Program-made: the position numbers and the translations under genes | Notes under the pieces: model-generated | Told to the model about the DNA's origin: nothing | The model's input: the letters and a program-made list of their open reading frames with translations, nothing else | Databases searched by the model: none | In this document: positions 1 through 6,620 of the stretch, in pieces | Numbering within the stretch: the stretch's first letter is position 1 | How the letters are laid out: every line of letters begins with the position of its first letter | Assembly (NCBI GenBank): GCA_017989885.1 | Contig: JAGNPA010000103.1 | Coordinates: 1-6,620 of the forward strand | Origin: Aquabacterium sp. | Lineage (GTDB): Bacteria > Pseudomonadota > Gammaproteobacteria > Burkholderiales > Burkholderiaceae_C | Direction: 5' to 3' | DNA: 6,620 nt

Positions 1-473
1 TGCCACGTCGTCGCGAAGTCCCCAAACGTGAAATCCTGCCGGATCCCAAGTTCGGCAATGTAGAGCTGTCCAAATTCATGAACGTGATCATGGAAGGCGG
101 CAAGAAGGCAGTTGCAGAGCGCATCATCTACGGCGCGCTGGAGCTGATCGAGAAGAAGCAGCCCGAGAAGAACGCCCTGGAGGTGTTCACCACGGCCATC
201 AACAACGTCAAGCCCATGGTGGAAGTGAAGTCCCGCCGCGTGGGCGGCGCCAACTACCAGGTGCCCGTCGAAGTGCGCCCGGTGCGCCGTCTGGCGCTGT
301 CGATGCGCTGGATCAAGGAAGCCGCGCGCAAGCGCAGCGAGAAGTCCATGGCCCAGCGCCTGGCCAACGAGCTGATGGAAGCCACCGAAGGCCGTGGCGG
401 CGCGATGAAGCGCCGTGACGAAGTGCATCGCATGGCCGAAGCCAACAAGGCCTTCAGCCACTTCCGCTTCTAA
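1..473 (+). CDS. rpsG: 30S ribosomal protein S7 (5' end missing one base)
   Basis: S7 is the primary assembly protein of the 30S head. It binds the 3' major domain of 16S rRNA and lies near the mRNA exit and E site. The window opens with TG followed by codon CCA at 3-5, so the first two bases are the end of an ATG or GTG start codon and only its first base is missing. The protein reads (M)[18 protein letters not shown] and is 157 residues long, normal for the family. The internal ATG at 78 is Met27, not the start. The S7 beta-hairpin and RNA-binding signature ([21 protein letters not shown]) spans about residues 77-97, and the C-terminus NKAFSHFRF is typical. rpsL would be expected just upstream. 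In E. coli S7 represses its own operon through the rpsL-rpsG spacer, which is outside this window. The stop is TAA at 471-473. Confidence 0.97.
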   Translation, partial: PRRREVPKREILPDPKFGNVELSKFMNVIMEGGKKAVAERIIYGALELIEKKQPEKNALEVFTTAINNVKPMVEVKSRRVGGANYQVPVEVRPVRRLALSMRWIKEAARKRSEKSMAQRLANELMEATEGRGGAMKRRDEVHRMAEANKAFSHFRF

Positions 474-497
474 GTCTCGTCCTTTGTCTCGAAGGCT

Positions 498-533
498 GGG
501 AGCCCGATTCGCCGCTTTGGCGGACGGGCTCTT
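498..533 (+). promoter_or_regulatory. Hairpin in the rpsG-fusA spacer (attenuator or processing candidate)
   Basis: The 81-base spacer between rpsG and fusA holds a near-perfect hairpin. Outer stem GAGCCCG (500-506) pairs with CGGGCTC (525-531). After a single bulged A (507), inner stem TTCGCC (508-513) pairs with GGCGGA (519-524), with one G-T wobble, around loop GCTTT. Two G-T wobbles at 498-499/532-533 could extend it. It is 13 pairs with one bulge, but only TT and then GGCCGTT follow, so it lacks the T-run of a strong intrinsic terminator. Partial attenuation, mRNA stabilisation or an RNase cleavage site are all possible. The fold was done by eye. Confidence 0.6.
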
Positions 534-554
534 GGCCGTTAACGAAAGTCCATC

Positions 555-2663
555 ATGGCACGCAAAACACCCCTAGAGCGCTACCGCAACATCGGTATCT
601 CGGCCCACATCGATGCGGGTAAAACCACCACCTCCGAACGTATCCTGTTCTACACCGGCGTGACCCACAAGCTGGGCGAAGTGCACGACGGCGCTGCCAC
701 CACCGACTGGATGGAGCAGGAGCAAGAGCGCGGCATCACGATCACCTCGTCGGCCGTGACCTGCTTCTGGAAGGGCATGGACCTGTCGCGCCCCGAGCAC
801 CGCATCAACATCATCGACACCCCCGGCCACGTGGACTTCACCATCGAGGTGGAGCGTTCCATGCGCGTGCTCGACGGCGCCGTGATGGTGTACTGCGCCG
901 TGGGTGGCGTGCAGCCCCAGTCCGAAACCGTCTGGCGTCAGGCCAACAAGCACAAGGTGCCGCGCCTGGCCTTTGTGAACAAGATGGACCGAACGGGTGC
1001 CAACTTCTTCAAGGTCGTGGACCAGATGAAGCTGCGCCTGAAGGCCAACCCGGTGCCCATCGTGGTGCCGATCGGCGCGGAAGACAAGTTCCAGGGCGTG
1101 GTCGATCTGCTGAAGATGAAGGCCATCATCTGGGACGAAGCCTCCCAGGGCATGAAGTTCGAATACGGCGACATCCCCGCCGATCTGGTCGAGACCTGCA
1201 ACAAGTGGCGCGAGAACATGGTCGAGGCAGCAGCCGAGGCCAGCGAAGAGCTGATGAACAAGTACCTGGAAGAGGGTGACCTGTCTGAAGCGGAAATCAT
1301 CGCCGGCCTGCGCCAGCGCACCATCGCCACCGAAATCCAGCCCATGCTGTGCGGCTCGGCCTTCAAGAACAAGGGCGTGCAGCGCATGCTCGACGCCGTG
1401 CTGGATCTGCTGCCCTCGCCGGTGGACATCCCCGACGTGGCCGGCACCGACCCCGAAGACGAAGAGAAGAAGCTTTCGCGCAAGGCTGACGACAACGAGA
1501 AGTTCTCGGCCCTGGCCTTCAAGCTGATGACCGACCCCTTTGTCGGCCAGCTGACCTTTGTGCGTGTCTACTCGGGCGTGCTGACCAAGGGCGACACCGT
1601 CTACAACGCCGTCAAGGGCAAGAAGGAGCGCATCGGCCGTATCGTGCAGATGCACGCCAACGAGCGTCAGGAAATCGAAGAAATCCGCGCCGGCGACATC
1701 GCTGCCTGCGTGGGCCTGAAGGAAGTGACCACCGGTGACACGCTGTGTGATCTGGACAACCACATCATGCTCGAGAAGATGATCTTCCCCGAGCCCGTGA
1801 TTGCCCAGGCCGTGGAACCCAAGTCCAAGGCTGACCAGGAAAAGATGGGCATCGCCCTGTCGCGTCTGGCCTCCGAAGACCCGTCCTTCCGCGTGCGTTC
1901 CGACGAAGAGTCGGGCCAGACCATCATCGCCGGCATGGGCGAGCTGCACCTGGAAATCATCGTCGACCGCATGAAGCGCGAGTTTGGCGTCGAAGCCAAC
2001 GTCGGCAAGCCCCAGGTGGCCTACCGCGAAACCATCCGCAACACCGTCAAGGACGTGGATGGCAAGTTCGTGCGCCAGTCCGGTGGTAAGGGTCAGTACG
2101 GCCACGTCGTGTTCCGTCTGGAGCCCAACGAGCCGGGCAAGGGCTTTGAGTTCCTGGACGAAATCAAGGGCGGCGTGGTTCCGCGCGAGTACATCCCGGC
2201 GGTGGAAAAGGGTGTCGTCGAGGCCCTGACCTCGGGCGTGCTGGCCGGCTACCCGGTGGTTGACGTGAAGGTCGCTCTGACCTTCGGCTCGTACCACGAC
2301 GTGGACTCGTCCGAGCAGGCGTTCAAGATGGCCGCCATCTTCGGCTTCAAGGAAGCCGCCAAGAAGGCCAGCCCCGTCATCCTCGAGCCCATGATGGCCG
2401 TGGAAGTCGAGACGCCGGAAGACTACGCCGGCACGGTGATGGGTGACCTGTCCAGCCGTCGCGGCATGGTGCAGGGCATGGACGACATGGTCGGCGGTGG
2501 CAAGGCCATCAAGGCCGAGGTGCCGCTGTCCGAAATGTTCGGCTACGCCACCCAGCTGCGCTCCATGACGCAAGGTCGCGCCACCTACACGATGGAGTTC
2601 AAGCACTACGCCGAAGCTCCGCGCAACGTGGCCGAGGCCATCGTCGCCGCCCGCGCGAAATAA
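555..2663 (+). CDS. fusA: Elongation factor G
   Basis: EF-G is the cytoplasmic GTPase that moves tRNAs and mRNA through the ribosome and, with ribosome recycling factor, splits ribosomes after termination. The 702-residue protein is full length. The G domain motifs are AHIDAGKT (17-24), RGITI (59-63), DTPGH (88-92), NKMD (142-145) and CGSAF (266-270), with the EF-G-specific insert between the last two. Domain II starts near residue 315. Domain IV carries the decoding-centre loop [11 protein letters not shown], in which His581 corresponds to E. coli His583, and domain V ends near 690. All key residues are present. The start at 555 fits the family N-terminus [20 protein letters not shown], although the ribosome binding site is weak (GAAAG at 544-548, six bases upstream). 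It lies 81 bases after rpsG, as in str operons, and a terminator follows it. Confidence 0.98.
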   Translation: MARKTPLERYRNIGISAHIDAGKTTTSERILFYTGVTHKLGEVHDGAATTDWMEQEQERGITITSSAVTCFWKGMDLSRPEHRINIIDTPGHVDFTIEVERSMRVLDGAVMVYCAVGGVQPQSETVWRQANKHKVPRLAFVNKMDRTGANFFKVVDQMKLRLKANPVPIVVPIGAEDKFQGVVDLLKMKAIIWDEASQGMKFEYGDIPADLVETCNKWRENMVEAAAEASEELMNKYLEEGDLSEAEIIAGLRQRTIATEIQPMLCGSAFKNKGVQRMLDAVLDLLPSPVDIPDVAGTDPEDEEKKLSRKADDNEKFSALAFKLMTDPFVGQLTFVRVYSGVLTKGDTVYNAVKGKKERIGRIVQMHANERQEIEEIRAGDIAACVGLKEVTTGDTLCDLDNHIMLEKMIFPEPVIAQAVEPKSKADQEKMGIALSRLASEDPSFRVRSDEESGQTIIAGMGELHLEIIVDRMKREFGVEANVGKPQVAYRETIRNTVKDVDGKFVRQSGGKGQYGHVVFRLEPNEPGKGFEFLDEIKGGVVPREYIPAVEKGVVEALTSGVLAGYPVVDVKVALTFGSYHDVDSSEQAFKMAAIFGFKEAAKKASPVILEPMMAVEVETPEDYAGTVMGDLSSRRGMVQGMDDMVGGGKAIKAEVPLSEMFGYATQLRSMTQGRATYTMEFKHYAEAPRNVAEAIVAARAK

Positions 2664-2671
2664 GAGTCAAA

Positions 2672-2716
2672 AGGGCTGTAAACGCTTGCCAAGTAAGCGC
2701 GGACAGCTCTTTTTTT
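2672..2716 (+). terminator. Rho-independent terminator after fusA
   Basis: Eight bases after the fusA stop, AGGGCTGT (2672-2679) pairs with ACAGCTCT (2703-2710), with one G-T wobble. Inside it, CGCTT (2683-2687) pairs with AAGCG (2695-2699) around loop GCCAAGT. Seven consecutive T residues (2710-2716) follow directly. Stem plus T-run is the classic intrinsic terminator layout, so fusA transcription probably stops here at least in part, and tuf should have its own promoter. The internal mismatches (AAA opposite CGC/GG) could make it leaky. Confidence 0.75.
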
Positions 2717-2835
2717 AGAAGCAGTTTCTGCAATCTGCGATCCGGTGCCCGTCCCGTTGTCCTGTGCGTGGCGGATCAGCAACCGGGTGCAGACGTTAAA
2801 CCCTCACACAGGCATTGCTCTTTTGGAGTTTGAAA
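2717..2835 (+). promoter_or_regulatory. tuf upstream region and 5' leader
   Basis: These 119 bases separate the fusA terminator from the tuf start. A promoter is expected because of the terminator, but I see no convincing -35/-10 pair. TTGTCC at 2757 has no matching -10 at normal spacing. A plausible leader hairpin joins CCCGTTG (2753-2759) to CAACCGGG (2780-2787) with one bulged C, extended by CTG (2762-2764)/CAG (2777-2779). The tuf ribosome binding site GGAG is at 2825-2828, seven bases before the ATG. Confidence is for a regulatory region existing here, not for any particular element. Confidence 0.4.
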
Positions 2836-4026
<1,191 letters not shown>

Positions 4027-4038
4027 TCAATGAGTCAT

Positions 4039-4114
4039 AGGGGTATAGCTCAATTGGCAGAGCGTCGGTCTCCAAAACCGAAGGTTGTAGGTTCGATTCC
4101 TACTGCCCCTGCCA
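4039..4114 (+). tRNA. tRNA-Trp (anticodon CCA)
   Basis: This 76-nt cloverleaf reads UGG codons. The acceptor stem AGGGGTA (4039-4045) pairs with TGCCCCT (4104-4110), with one T-G wobble. The D arm is GCTC/GAGC with loop AATTGGCA. The anticodon stem TCGGT (4065-4069) pairs with ACCGA (4077-4081) around loop CTCCAAA, with anticodon CCA at 4072-4074. The T arm is GTAGG/CCTAC with loop TTCGATT. The discriminator is G4111, normal for bacterial tRNA-Trp, and the 3' CCA is encoded (4112-4114). It lies 12 bases after the tuf stop with no terminator between, so it is probably cut from a tuf-tRNA-secE transcript by tRNA-processing nucleases. Linkage of tuf, tRNA-Trp and secE is common in betaproteobacteria. 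Confidence 0.97.
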
Positions 4115-4129
4115 CCTGAATACGGTGGT
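4111..4129 (+). other. Trailer hairpin that includes the tRNA-Trp CCA end
   Basis: CCACC (4112-4116), whose first three bases are the encoded CCA tail of tRNA-Trp, is perfectly complementary to GGTGG (4124-4128) across a seven-base loop. A G-T wobble (4111/4129) could extend it to the discriminator base. In the precursor this hairpin would mask the CCA end until the trailer is cut, so it may affect 3' maturation. It is only five firm base pairs, found by eye. Confidence 0.4.
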
Positions 4130-4133
4130 CAAC

Positions 4134-4158
4134 AAGCCCGCCAGAGTCTGGCGGGCTT
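4134..4158 (+). terminator. Perfect 10-bp hairpin between tRNA-Trp and secE (terminator- or attenuator-like)
   Basis: AAGCCCGCCA (4134-4143) is a perfect inverted repeat of TGGCGGGCTT (4149-4158) around loop GAGTC. The stem is as strong as that of an intrinsic terminator, but the downstream bases (CGGTGTCTTGTG) contain no proper T-run beyond the paired TT. It may be a weak or Rho-assisted terminator that lowers transcription from tuf into secE-nusG, or a barrier that protects or defines the processed ends after the tRNA is excised. No clear promoter was found between it and secE. Confidence 0.5.
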
Positions 4159-4203
4159 CGGTGTCTTGTGCGACACCAGATACAGAAGGCAAAAATTTCA
4201 TCT

Positions 4204-4587
4204 ATGGCCACTTCCCAGGTTGAAACGGTCACCACCGGTGCGGACAAGGCAAAGTTGTTCGCTGCGGTGGCGATCGTTCTTGCGTCTATCGCCGGTTTCT
4301 ATCTGCTCGGCAAGCAGGGTCCGCTGATTCAGTGGGCGGCGCTGCTGCTTGGCTTGGCGCTGGCCGTGGTCATGTTCTTGGTTTCTGAGCATGGTCGTCA
4401 GTTCATTGCCTTCGCTCGTGATGCTTCGCGCGAGGTCAAGAAGGTGGTCTGGCCAACGCGTAAGGAATCGCTGCAGATGACGGGCTATGTGTTCGCGTTT
4501 GTGGTTCTGATGGCACTCTTCCTCTGGTTTACAGACAAAACCTTGGAGTGGGTTCTGTACGATTTGATCTTGGGTTGGAGGAAGTGA
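4204..4587 (+). CDS. secE: Preprotein translocase subunit SecE
   Basis: SecE is the small essential subunit of the inner-membrane SecYEG channel and clamps the two halves of SecY together. The 127-residue protein has three predicted membrane segments (about residues 18-36, 43-61 and 93-112), the same plan and length as E. coli SecE. Between the second and third lies the conserved cytoplasmic amphipathic stretch with [12 protein letters not shown] (77-88), the family signature. The ATG at 4204 gives MATSQVETV, a start I consider typical for Comamonadaceae SecE. The best ribosome binding site, AGAAGG (4184-4189), is an unusually long 14 bases upstream. The GTG at 4168 would add 12 unlikely residues. 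The stop overlaps the nusG start by one base (TGATG), so the two are probably translationally coupled. Codon use is visibly less G/C-rich at third positions than in fusA and tuf, which fits lower expression. Confidence 0.95.
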   Translation: MATSQVETVTTGADKAKLFAAVAIVLASIAGFYLLGKQGPLIQWAALLLGLALAVVMFLVSEHGRQFIAFARDASREVKKVVWPTRKESLQMTGYVFAFVVLMALFLWFTDKTLEWVLYDLILGWRK

Positions 4588-5177
4588 TGGTGGATGCCAT
4601 GCAAGCCGGTGGTGAGCAAACTTCCGCGGACGCGTCGGCCAATCCCGATTTGCGTTGGTACATCGTTCATGCCTATTCCGGCATGGAAAAGGCCGTAGAG
4701 CGCAACATTCAGGAGCGCATTGCCCGCGCCGGCATGCAGCAGAAGTTTGGCCGCATTCTTGTTCCGACCGAAGAGGTCGTGGAAATGAAGAATGGTCAGC
4801 GCAAGACCACTGAGCGTCGCCTGTTCCCGGGTTATGTGTTTGTTGAGATGGTCATGGATGACGACACCTGGCACCTGGTGAAGCACACCAGCAAGGTGAC
4901 CGGCTTCGTGGGCGGGGTCAAGAATCGTCCTGCGCCTATTTCCGAGGACGAGGTGCAGAAGATCGTCAACCAGATGCAACAGGGCACGGATAAGCCCCGC
5001 CACAAGATCGAGTTCATGGTGGGCGAACTGGTACGTGTCAAGGAAGGCCCCTTCACCGACTTCAACGGTTCGGTGGAAGAGGTCAACTACGAGAAGAGCC
5101 GCCTGCGGGTATCGGTCATGATTTTTGGTCGTTCAACCCCTGTCGAGTTGGAGTTTGCCCAGGTCGAGAAGACGTAA
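4587..5177 (+). CDS. nusG: Transcription termination/antitermination factor NusG
   Basis: NusG binds the RNA polymerase clamp through its N-terminal NGN domain. It recruits Rho or ribosomal S10 through its C-terminal KOW domain, and so controls pausing, Rho-dependent termination and transcription-translation coupling. The 196-residue product has an NGN domain from about residue 22 ([13 protein letters not shown]) through [12 protein letters not shown] (77-88), and a KOW domain from about 142 ([22 protein letters not shown]) to the end. It carries about 15 more N-terminal residues than the 181-residue E. coli protein; this stretch is polar and probably disordered. The ATG at 4587 is chosen because it overlaps the secE TGA in TGATG and has GGAGG at 4577-4581, five bases upstream. 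The GTG at 4548 would extend the protein into secE without its own binding site. secE-nusG pairing is conserved across bacteria. Confidence 0.97.
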   Translation: MVDAMQAGGEQTSADASANPDLRWYIVHAYSGMEKAVERNIQERIARAGMQQKFGRILVPTEEVVEMKNGQRKTTERRLFPGYVFVEMVMDDDTWHLVKHTSKVTGFVGGVKNRPAPISEDEVQKIVNQMQQGTDKPRHKIEFMVGELVRVKEGPFTDFNGSVEEVNYEKSRLRVSVMIFGRSTPVELEFAQVEKT

Positions 5178-5211
5178 GCCTTTCTTCCGGCAACTTAATT
5201 CGCATCAAGTT

Positions 5212-5250
5212 TCGCGCCTTTCGACTCGGCGCGATAAAAAATTGAGTCGA
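5212..5250 (+). ncRNA. Candidate H-type RNA pseudoknot upstream of rplK
   Basis: Stem 1 is TCGCGCC (5212-5218) with GGCGCGA (5228-5234), seven perfect pairs. Stem 2 is TCGACTC (5221-5227), lying in the loop of stem 1, with GAGTCGA (5244-5250), also seven perfect pairs. Loop 1 is TT (5219-5220), there is no base between the stems (5227/5228), and loop 3 is the A-rich TAAAAAATT (5235-5243). A two-base loop crossing a seven-pair stem 2, coaxially stackable stems and an A-rich third loop are the canonical H-type geometry. It ends eight bases before the candidate L1 site and 59 before the rplK start, so control of rplK-rplA is the simplest role. I do not recognise it as a named family. The two helices could instead be alternative, mutually exclusive hairpins. 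Confidence 0.5.
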
Positions 5251-5258
5251 TAACCCCC

Positions 5259-5296
5259 CGGGGAGCCTGACCCTTTGGATCGGGCGTCATCACCCG
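5259..5296 (+). promoter_or_regulatory. Candidate L1 autoregulatory binding site in the rplK leader
   Basis: The outer helix CGGG (5259-5262) pairs with CCCG (5293-5296). The inner helix GCCTGA (5265-5270) pairs with TCGGGC (5280-5285), with one T-G wobble, capped by CC/GG and a CTTT loop with bulged A5279. Between the helices is an asymmetric internal loop, GA on the 5' side and GTCATCA on the 3' side. L1 is known to repress translation of the L11 operon by binding a leader structure that mimics its 23S rRNA site, two short helices flanking an asymmetric loop with GGGA-type sequence on the 5' side. The position, immediately before the ribosome binding site AAGGAG (5298-5303), fits. The match is by eye from memory of the motif. 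Confidence 0.6.
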
Positions 5297-5309
5297 CAAG
5301 GAGCTATCA

Positions 5310-5741
5310 ATGGCGAAGAAAATCGTCGGCTTCATCAAGCTGCAAGTGCCAGCTGGTAAGGCCAACCCATCCCCCCCGATCGGCCCCGCGCTCGGTCAGC
5401 GTGGTCTCAACATCATGGAATTCTGCAAGGCGTTCAACGCCCAGACCCAGGGTGTCGAGCCGGGCCTGCCGCTGCCCGTCGTCATCACCGCTTTTGCCGA
5501 CAAGAGCTTCACCTTCATCATCAAGACGCCGCCCGCAACGGTGCTGATCAAGAAGGCCATCAAGCTGGACAAGGGCTCGTCCAATCCGCTGAGCACCAAG
5601 GTCGGCAAGATCACCCGCGCACAGCTGGAAGAGATCGCCAAGACCAAGCTCAAGGACATGAATGCCGCCGATGTGGACGCTGCCGTGCGTACGCTGGCAG
5701 GCTCTGCCCGTTCCATGGGCGTGACGGTGGAGGGCCTCTGA
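5310..5741 (+). CDS. rplK: 50S ribosomal protein L11
   Basis: L11 binds the 23S rRNA GTPase-associated region together with the L10/L12 stalk. It contacts EF-G and EF-Tu, and in the stringent response it is needed for RelA activation. The 143-residue protein is normal length. The N-terminal domain (about 1-72) carries the proline-rich segment [16 protein letters not shown] (19-34), including the prolines of the thiostrepton-binding face. The C-terminal rRNA-binding domain (about 73-143) ends with the family signature [10 protein letters not shown] (133-142). The start ATG at 5310 has an ideal AAGGAG (5298-5303) six bases upstream. It is separated from nusG by 132 structured bases, and rplA starts one base after its stop, so L1 is expected to repress both genes from the leader. 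Confidence 0.98.
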   Translation: MAKKIVGFIKLQVPAGKANPSPPIGPALGQRGLNIMEFCKAFNAQTQGVEPGLPLPVVITAFADKSFTFIIKTPPATVLIKKAIKLDKGSSNPLSTKVGKITRAQLEEIAKTKLKDMNAADVDAAVRTLAGSARSMGVTVEGL

Positions 5742-5742
5742 C

Positions 5743-6438
5743 ATGGCAAAGCTGACCAAGAAGCAAAAAGCCCTGCAGGGCAAGGTTGACAGCACCAAGC
5801 TGTATGCATTCGCTGACGCCGTGGCCCTGGTGAAGGATGCCGCCACCGCCAAGTTCGATGAATCGATCGACGTGGCCGTGCAGCTGGGCGTGGATGCCAA
5901 GAAGTCCGACCAGGTGGTGCGTGGCGCCGTCGTGCTGCCCAATGGCACTGGCAAAACCTCCCGCGTGGCCGTGTTTGCCCAGGGCGCCAAGGCCGAAGAA
6001 GCCAAGGCCGCCGGTGCCGACATCGTTGGCATGGACGACCTGGCCGCGATGGTCAAGGCCGGTGACATGCCCTTCGACGTGGTTATCGCCGCCCCTGATG
6101 CCATGCGCGTCGTGGGTACGCTGGGCCAGATCCTGGGCCCACGCGGCCTGATGCCCAACCCCAAGGTGGGTACGGTGACGCCCGACGTGGCCACGGCCGT
6201 GAAGAACGCCAAGGCCGGCCAGGTGCAGTTCCGTGTCGACAAGGCCGGCATCATCCACACGACCATTGGCCGTCGCTCGTTCGACAACGACAAGCTGCAA
6301 GGCAACCTGGTGGCGCTGATCGAAGCACTGAACAAGGCCAAGCCGGCTACCAGCAAGGGTGTTTACCTGCGCAAGGTGGCCGTATCTTCGACCATGGGTC
6401 TGGGCGTTCGCGTCGACACGCAAACCATCGCAGCCTGA
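5743..6438 (+). CDS. rplA: 50S ribosomal protein L1
   Basis: L1 forms the mobile L1 stalk of the 50S subunit, which guides deacylated tRNA out of the E site. It is also the known translational repressor of the rplK-rplA mRNA. The 231-residue protein is full length. Domain I is built from both termini, with the N-terminal RNA-contact strand at [14 protein letters not shown] (38-51) and C-terminal [10 protein letters not shown] (216-225). Domain II, about 68-159, contains the L1 signature [20 protein letters not shown] (130-149). The ATG at 5743 has GGAGG (5729-5733) inside the end of rplK, nine bases upstream, and follows the rplK TGA after a single base, a layout that implies translational coupling. 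The stop is TGA at 6436-6438. Confidence 0.98.
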   Translation: MAKLTKKQKALQGKVDSTKLYAFADAVALVKDAATAKFDESIDVAVQLGVDAKKSDQVVRGAVVLPNGTGKTSRVAVFAQGAKAEEAKAAGADIVGMDDLAAMVKAGDMPFDVVIAAPDAMRVVGTLGQILGPRGLMPNPKVGTVTPDVATAVKNAKAGQVQFRVDKAGIIHTTIGRRSFDNDKLQGNLVALIEALNKAKPATSKGVYLRKVAVSSTMGLGVRVDTQTIAA

Positions 6439-6452
6439 TTGCGATAAATCTT

Positions 6453-6474
6453 GAAGCGTTCGCAAGAGCGCTTC
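6453..6474 (+). promoter_or_regulatory. Hairpin directly after rplA
   Basis: GAAGCG (6453-6458) pairs perfectly with CGCTTC (6469-6474) around a ten-base loop, 14 bases after the rplA stop. No T-run follows (GGTGGTGGG), so it does not look like an intrinsic terminator and transcription should run on into rplJ. It may mark a processing point between rplA and the rplJ leader or be the first helix of that leader. Confidence 0.4.
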
Positions 6475-6620
6475 GGTGGTGGGCCGGCGCAGTGATGCGC
6501 CGGGCCATCCAAGACCGTTGGTGTGCAAGCAGGTTGCACTTAAACCCATGAGGGCCAACGCAGATGGCGATCCCGCTGCAGATGGAATTCTTCCGAAACA
6601 GTTGGTCGCTGCATACCAAG
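6475..6620 (+). ncRNA. Probable L10 (rplJ) leader RNA, 3' end outside the window
   Basis: The region after rplA in this cluster is where the rplJL leader lies, to which the L10-L12 complex binds to repress translation. The sequence is non-coding and highly structured. GGCCGGCGCA pairs with TGCGCCGG-G-CC (6482-6506) with one bulged G and a GTGA tetraloop of the GNRA class (6492-6495). A second domain is closed by CGTTGG (6516-6521) with CCAACG (6555-6560) and encloses two arms: GTGCAA (6523-6528)/TTGCAC (6534-6539) with loop GCAGG, and CCC/GGG (6545-6554) with loop ATGA. A further six pairs with one wobble join GCGATC (6567-6572) to GGTCGC (6604-6609). The window ends in ACCAAG, possibly the start of the rplJ ribosome binding site. 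The assignment rests on position and structure; I could not check the kink-turn L10 contact. An octamer, GCAGATGG, occurs twice (6560-6567, 6578-6585). Confidence 0.6.

Noticed and set aside
573..2606. A 677-codon open frame on the minus strand across fusA
   Set aside because: It is rich in His, Gly, Leu and Val with no recognisable domain. It mirrors the strongly biased fusA codons, which rarely create minus-strand stops in that frame. fusA itself is unmistakable.
2815..2835. Upstream TTG start for tuf
   Set aside because: It would add MLFWSLK, absent from known EF-Tu, and would cover the ribosome binding site of the ATG at 2836.
4548..4586. Upstream GTG start for nusG
   Set aside because: It lies inside secE without a ribosome binding site, while the ATG at 4587 has GGAGG and the common TGATG coupling.
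5210..5242. Possible rplK promoter with the A-rich GATAAAAAAT as its -10
   Set aside because: The best -10 match is four of six and no -35 better than about three of six lies at proper spacing. E. coli does have a promoter before rplK, so it remains possible. The A-run is better explained as loop 3 of the pseudoknot.
5212..5243. Stem 1 (5212-5234) followed by A/T bases read as a terminator
   Set aside because: The bases after the stem on the + strand are an A-run, not a T-run, and on the minus strand the T-run would precede the stem, so neither strand has terminator layout.
5307..6558. Long minus-strand frames (349 and 302 codons) opposite rplK and rplA
   Set aside because: They overlap two certain ribosomal protein genes and show low-complexity translated composition with no known motif.

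Overview
This window is a compact block of translation and transcription housekeeping genes, all on the + strand. In order they are rpsG (S7), fusA (EF-G), tuf (EF-Tu), tRNA-Trp(CCA), secE, nusG, rplK (L11) and rplA (L1), followed by a non-coding leader that should belong to rplJ (L10), which lies beyond the right edge. The high GC content, strong G/C preference at third codon positions, the tuf-tRNA-Trp-secE-nusG linkage and the protein sequences (for example a 127-residue SecE ending in LILGWRK) suggest a betaproteobacterium, most likely a member of the Comamonadaceae such as an Acidovorax, Comamonas or Delftia relative. That placement is an inference from memory of the families, not a search.

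Layout. Positions 1-473 are S7, lacking only the first base of its start codon. An 81-base spacer with a strong hairpin leads to fusA (555-2663). A well-formed intrinsic terminator (2672-2716) follows fusA, then a 119-base leader for tuf (2836-4026). tRNA-Trp (4039-4114) begins 12 bases after the tuf stop. Its trailer carries two hairpins before secE (4204-4587). secE and nusG (4587-5177) share one base. A 132-base spacer before rplK (5310-5741) holds two notable RNA candidates: a textbook-geometry H-type pseudoknot (5212-5250) and, directly upstream of the ribosome binding site, a two-helix element resembling the site where L1 represses its own operon (5259-5296). rplA (5743-6438) starts one base after the rplK stop. 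The last 182 bases (6439-6620) are a structured leader ending within a base or two of the expected rplJ ribosome binding site.

How they work together. S7, L11 and L1 are ribosome parts. EF-Tu delivers aminoacyl-tRNA, EF-G drives translocation, and L11 forms part of the factor-binding GTPase centre. SecE is the small essential subunit of the SecYEG channel. NusG links RNA polymerase to Rho or to the ribosome. The gene content is ordinary. The points of interest are regulatory RNA structures between genes, and the gene order: the end of the str operon (rpsG-fusA-tuf) runs straight into the tRNA-Trp-secE-nusG-rplKA cluster through one tuf gene. In many proteobacteria these are two separate tuf loci. 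No mobile element, CRISPR array, minus-strand gene or novel protein system is visible.
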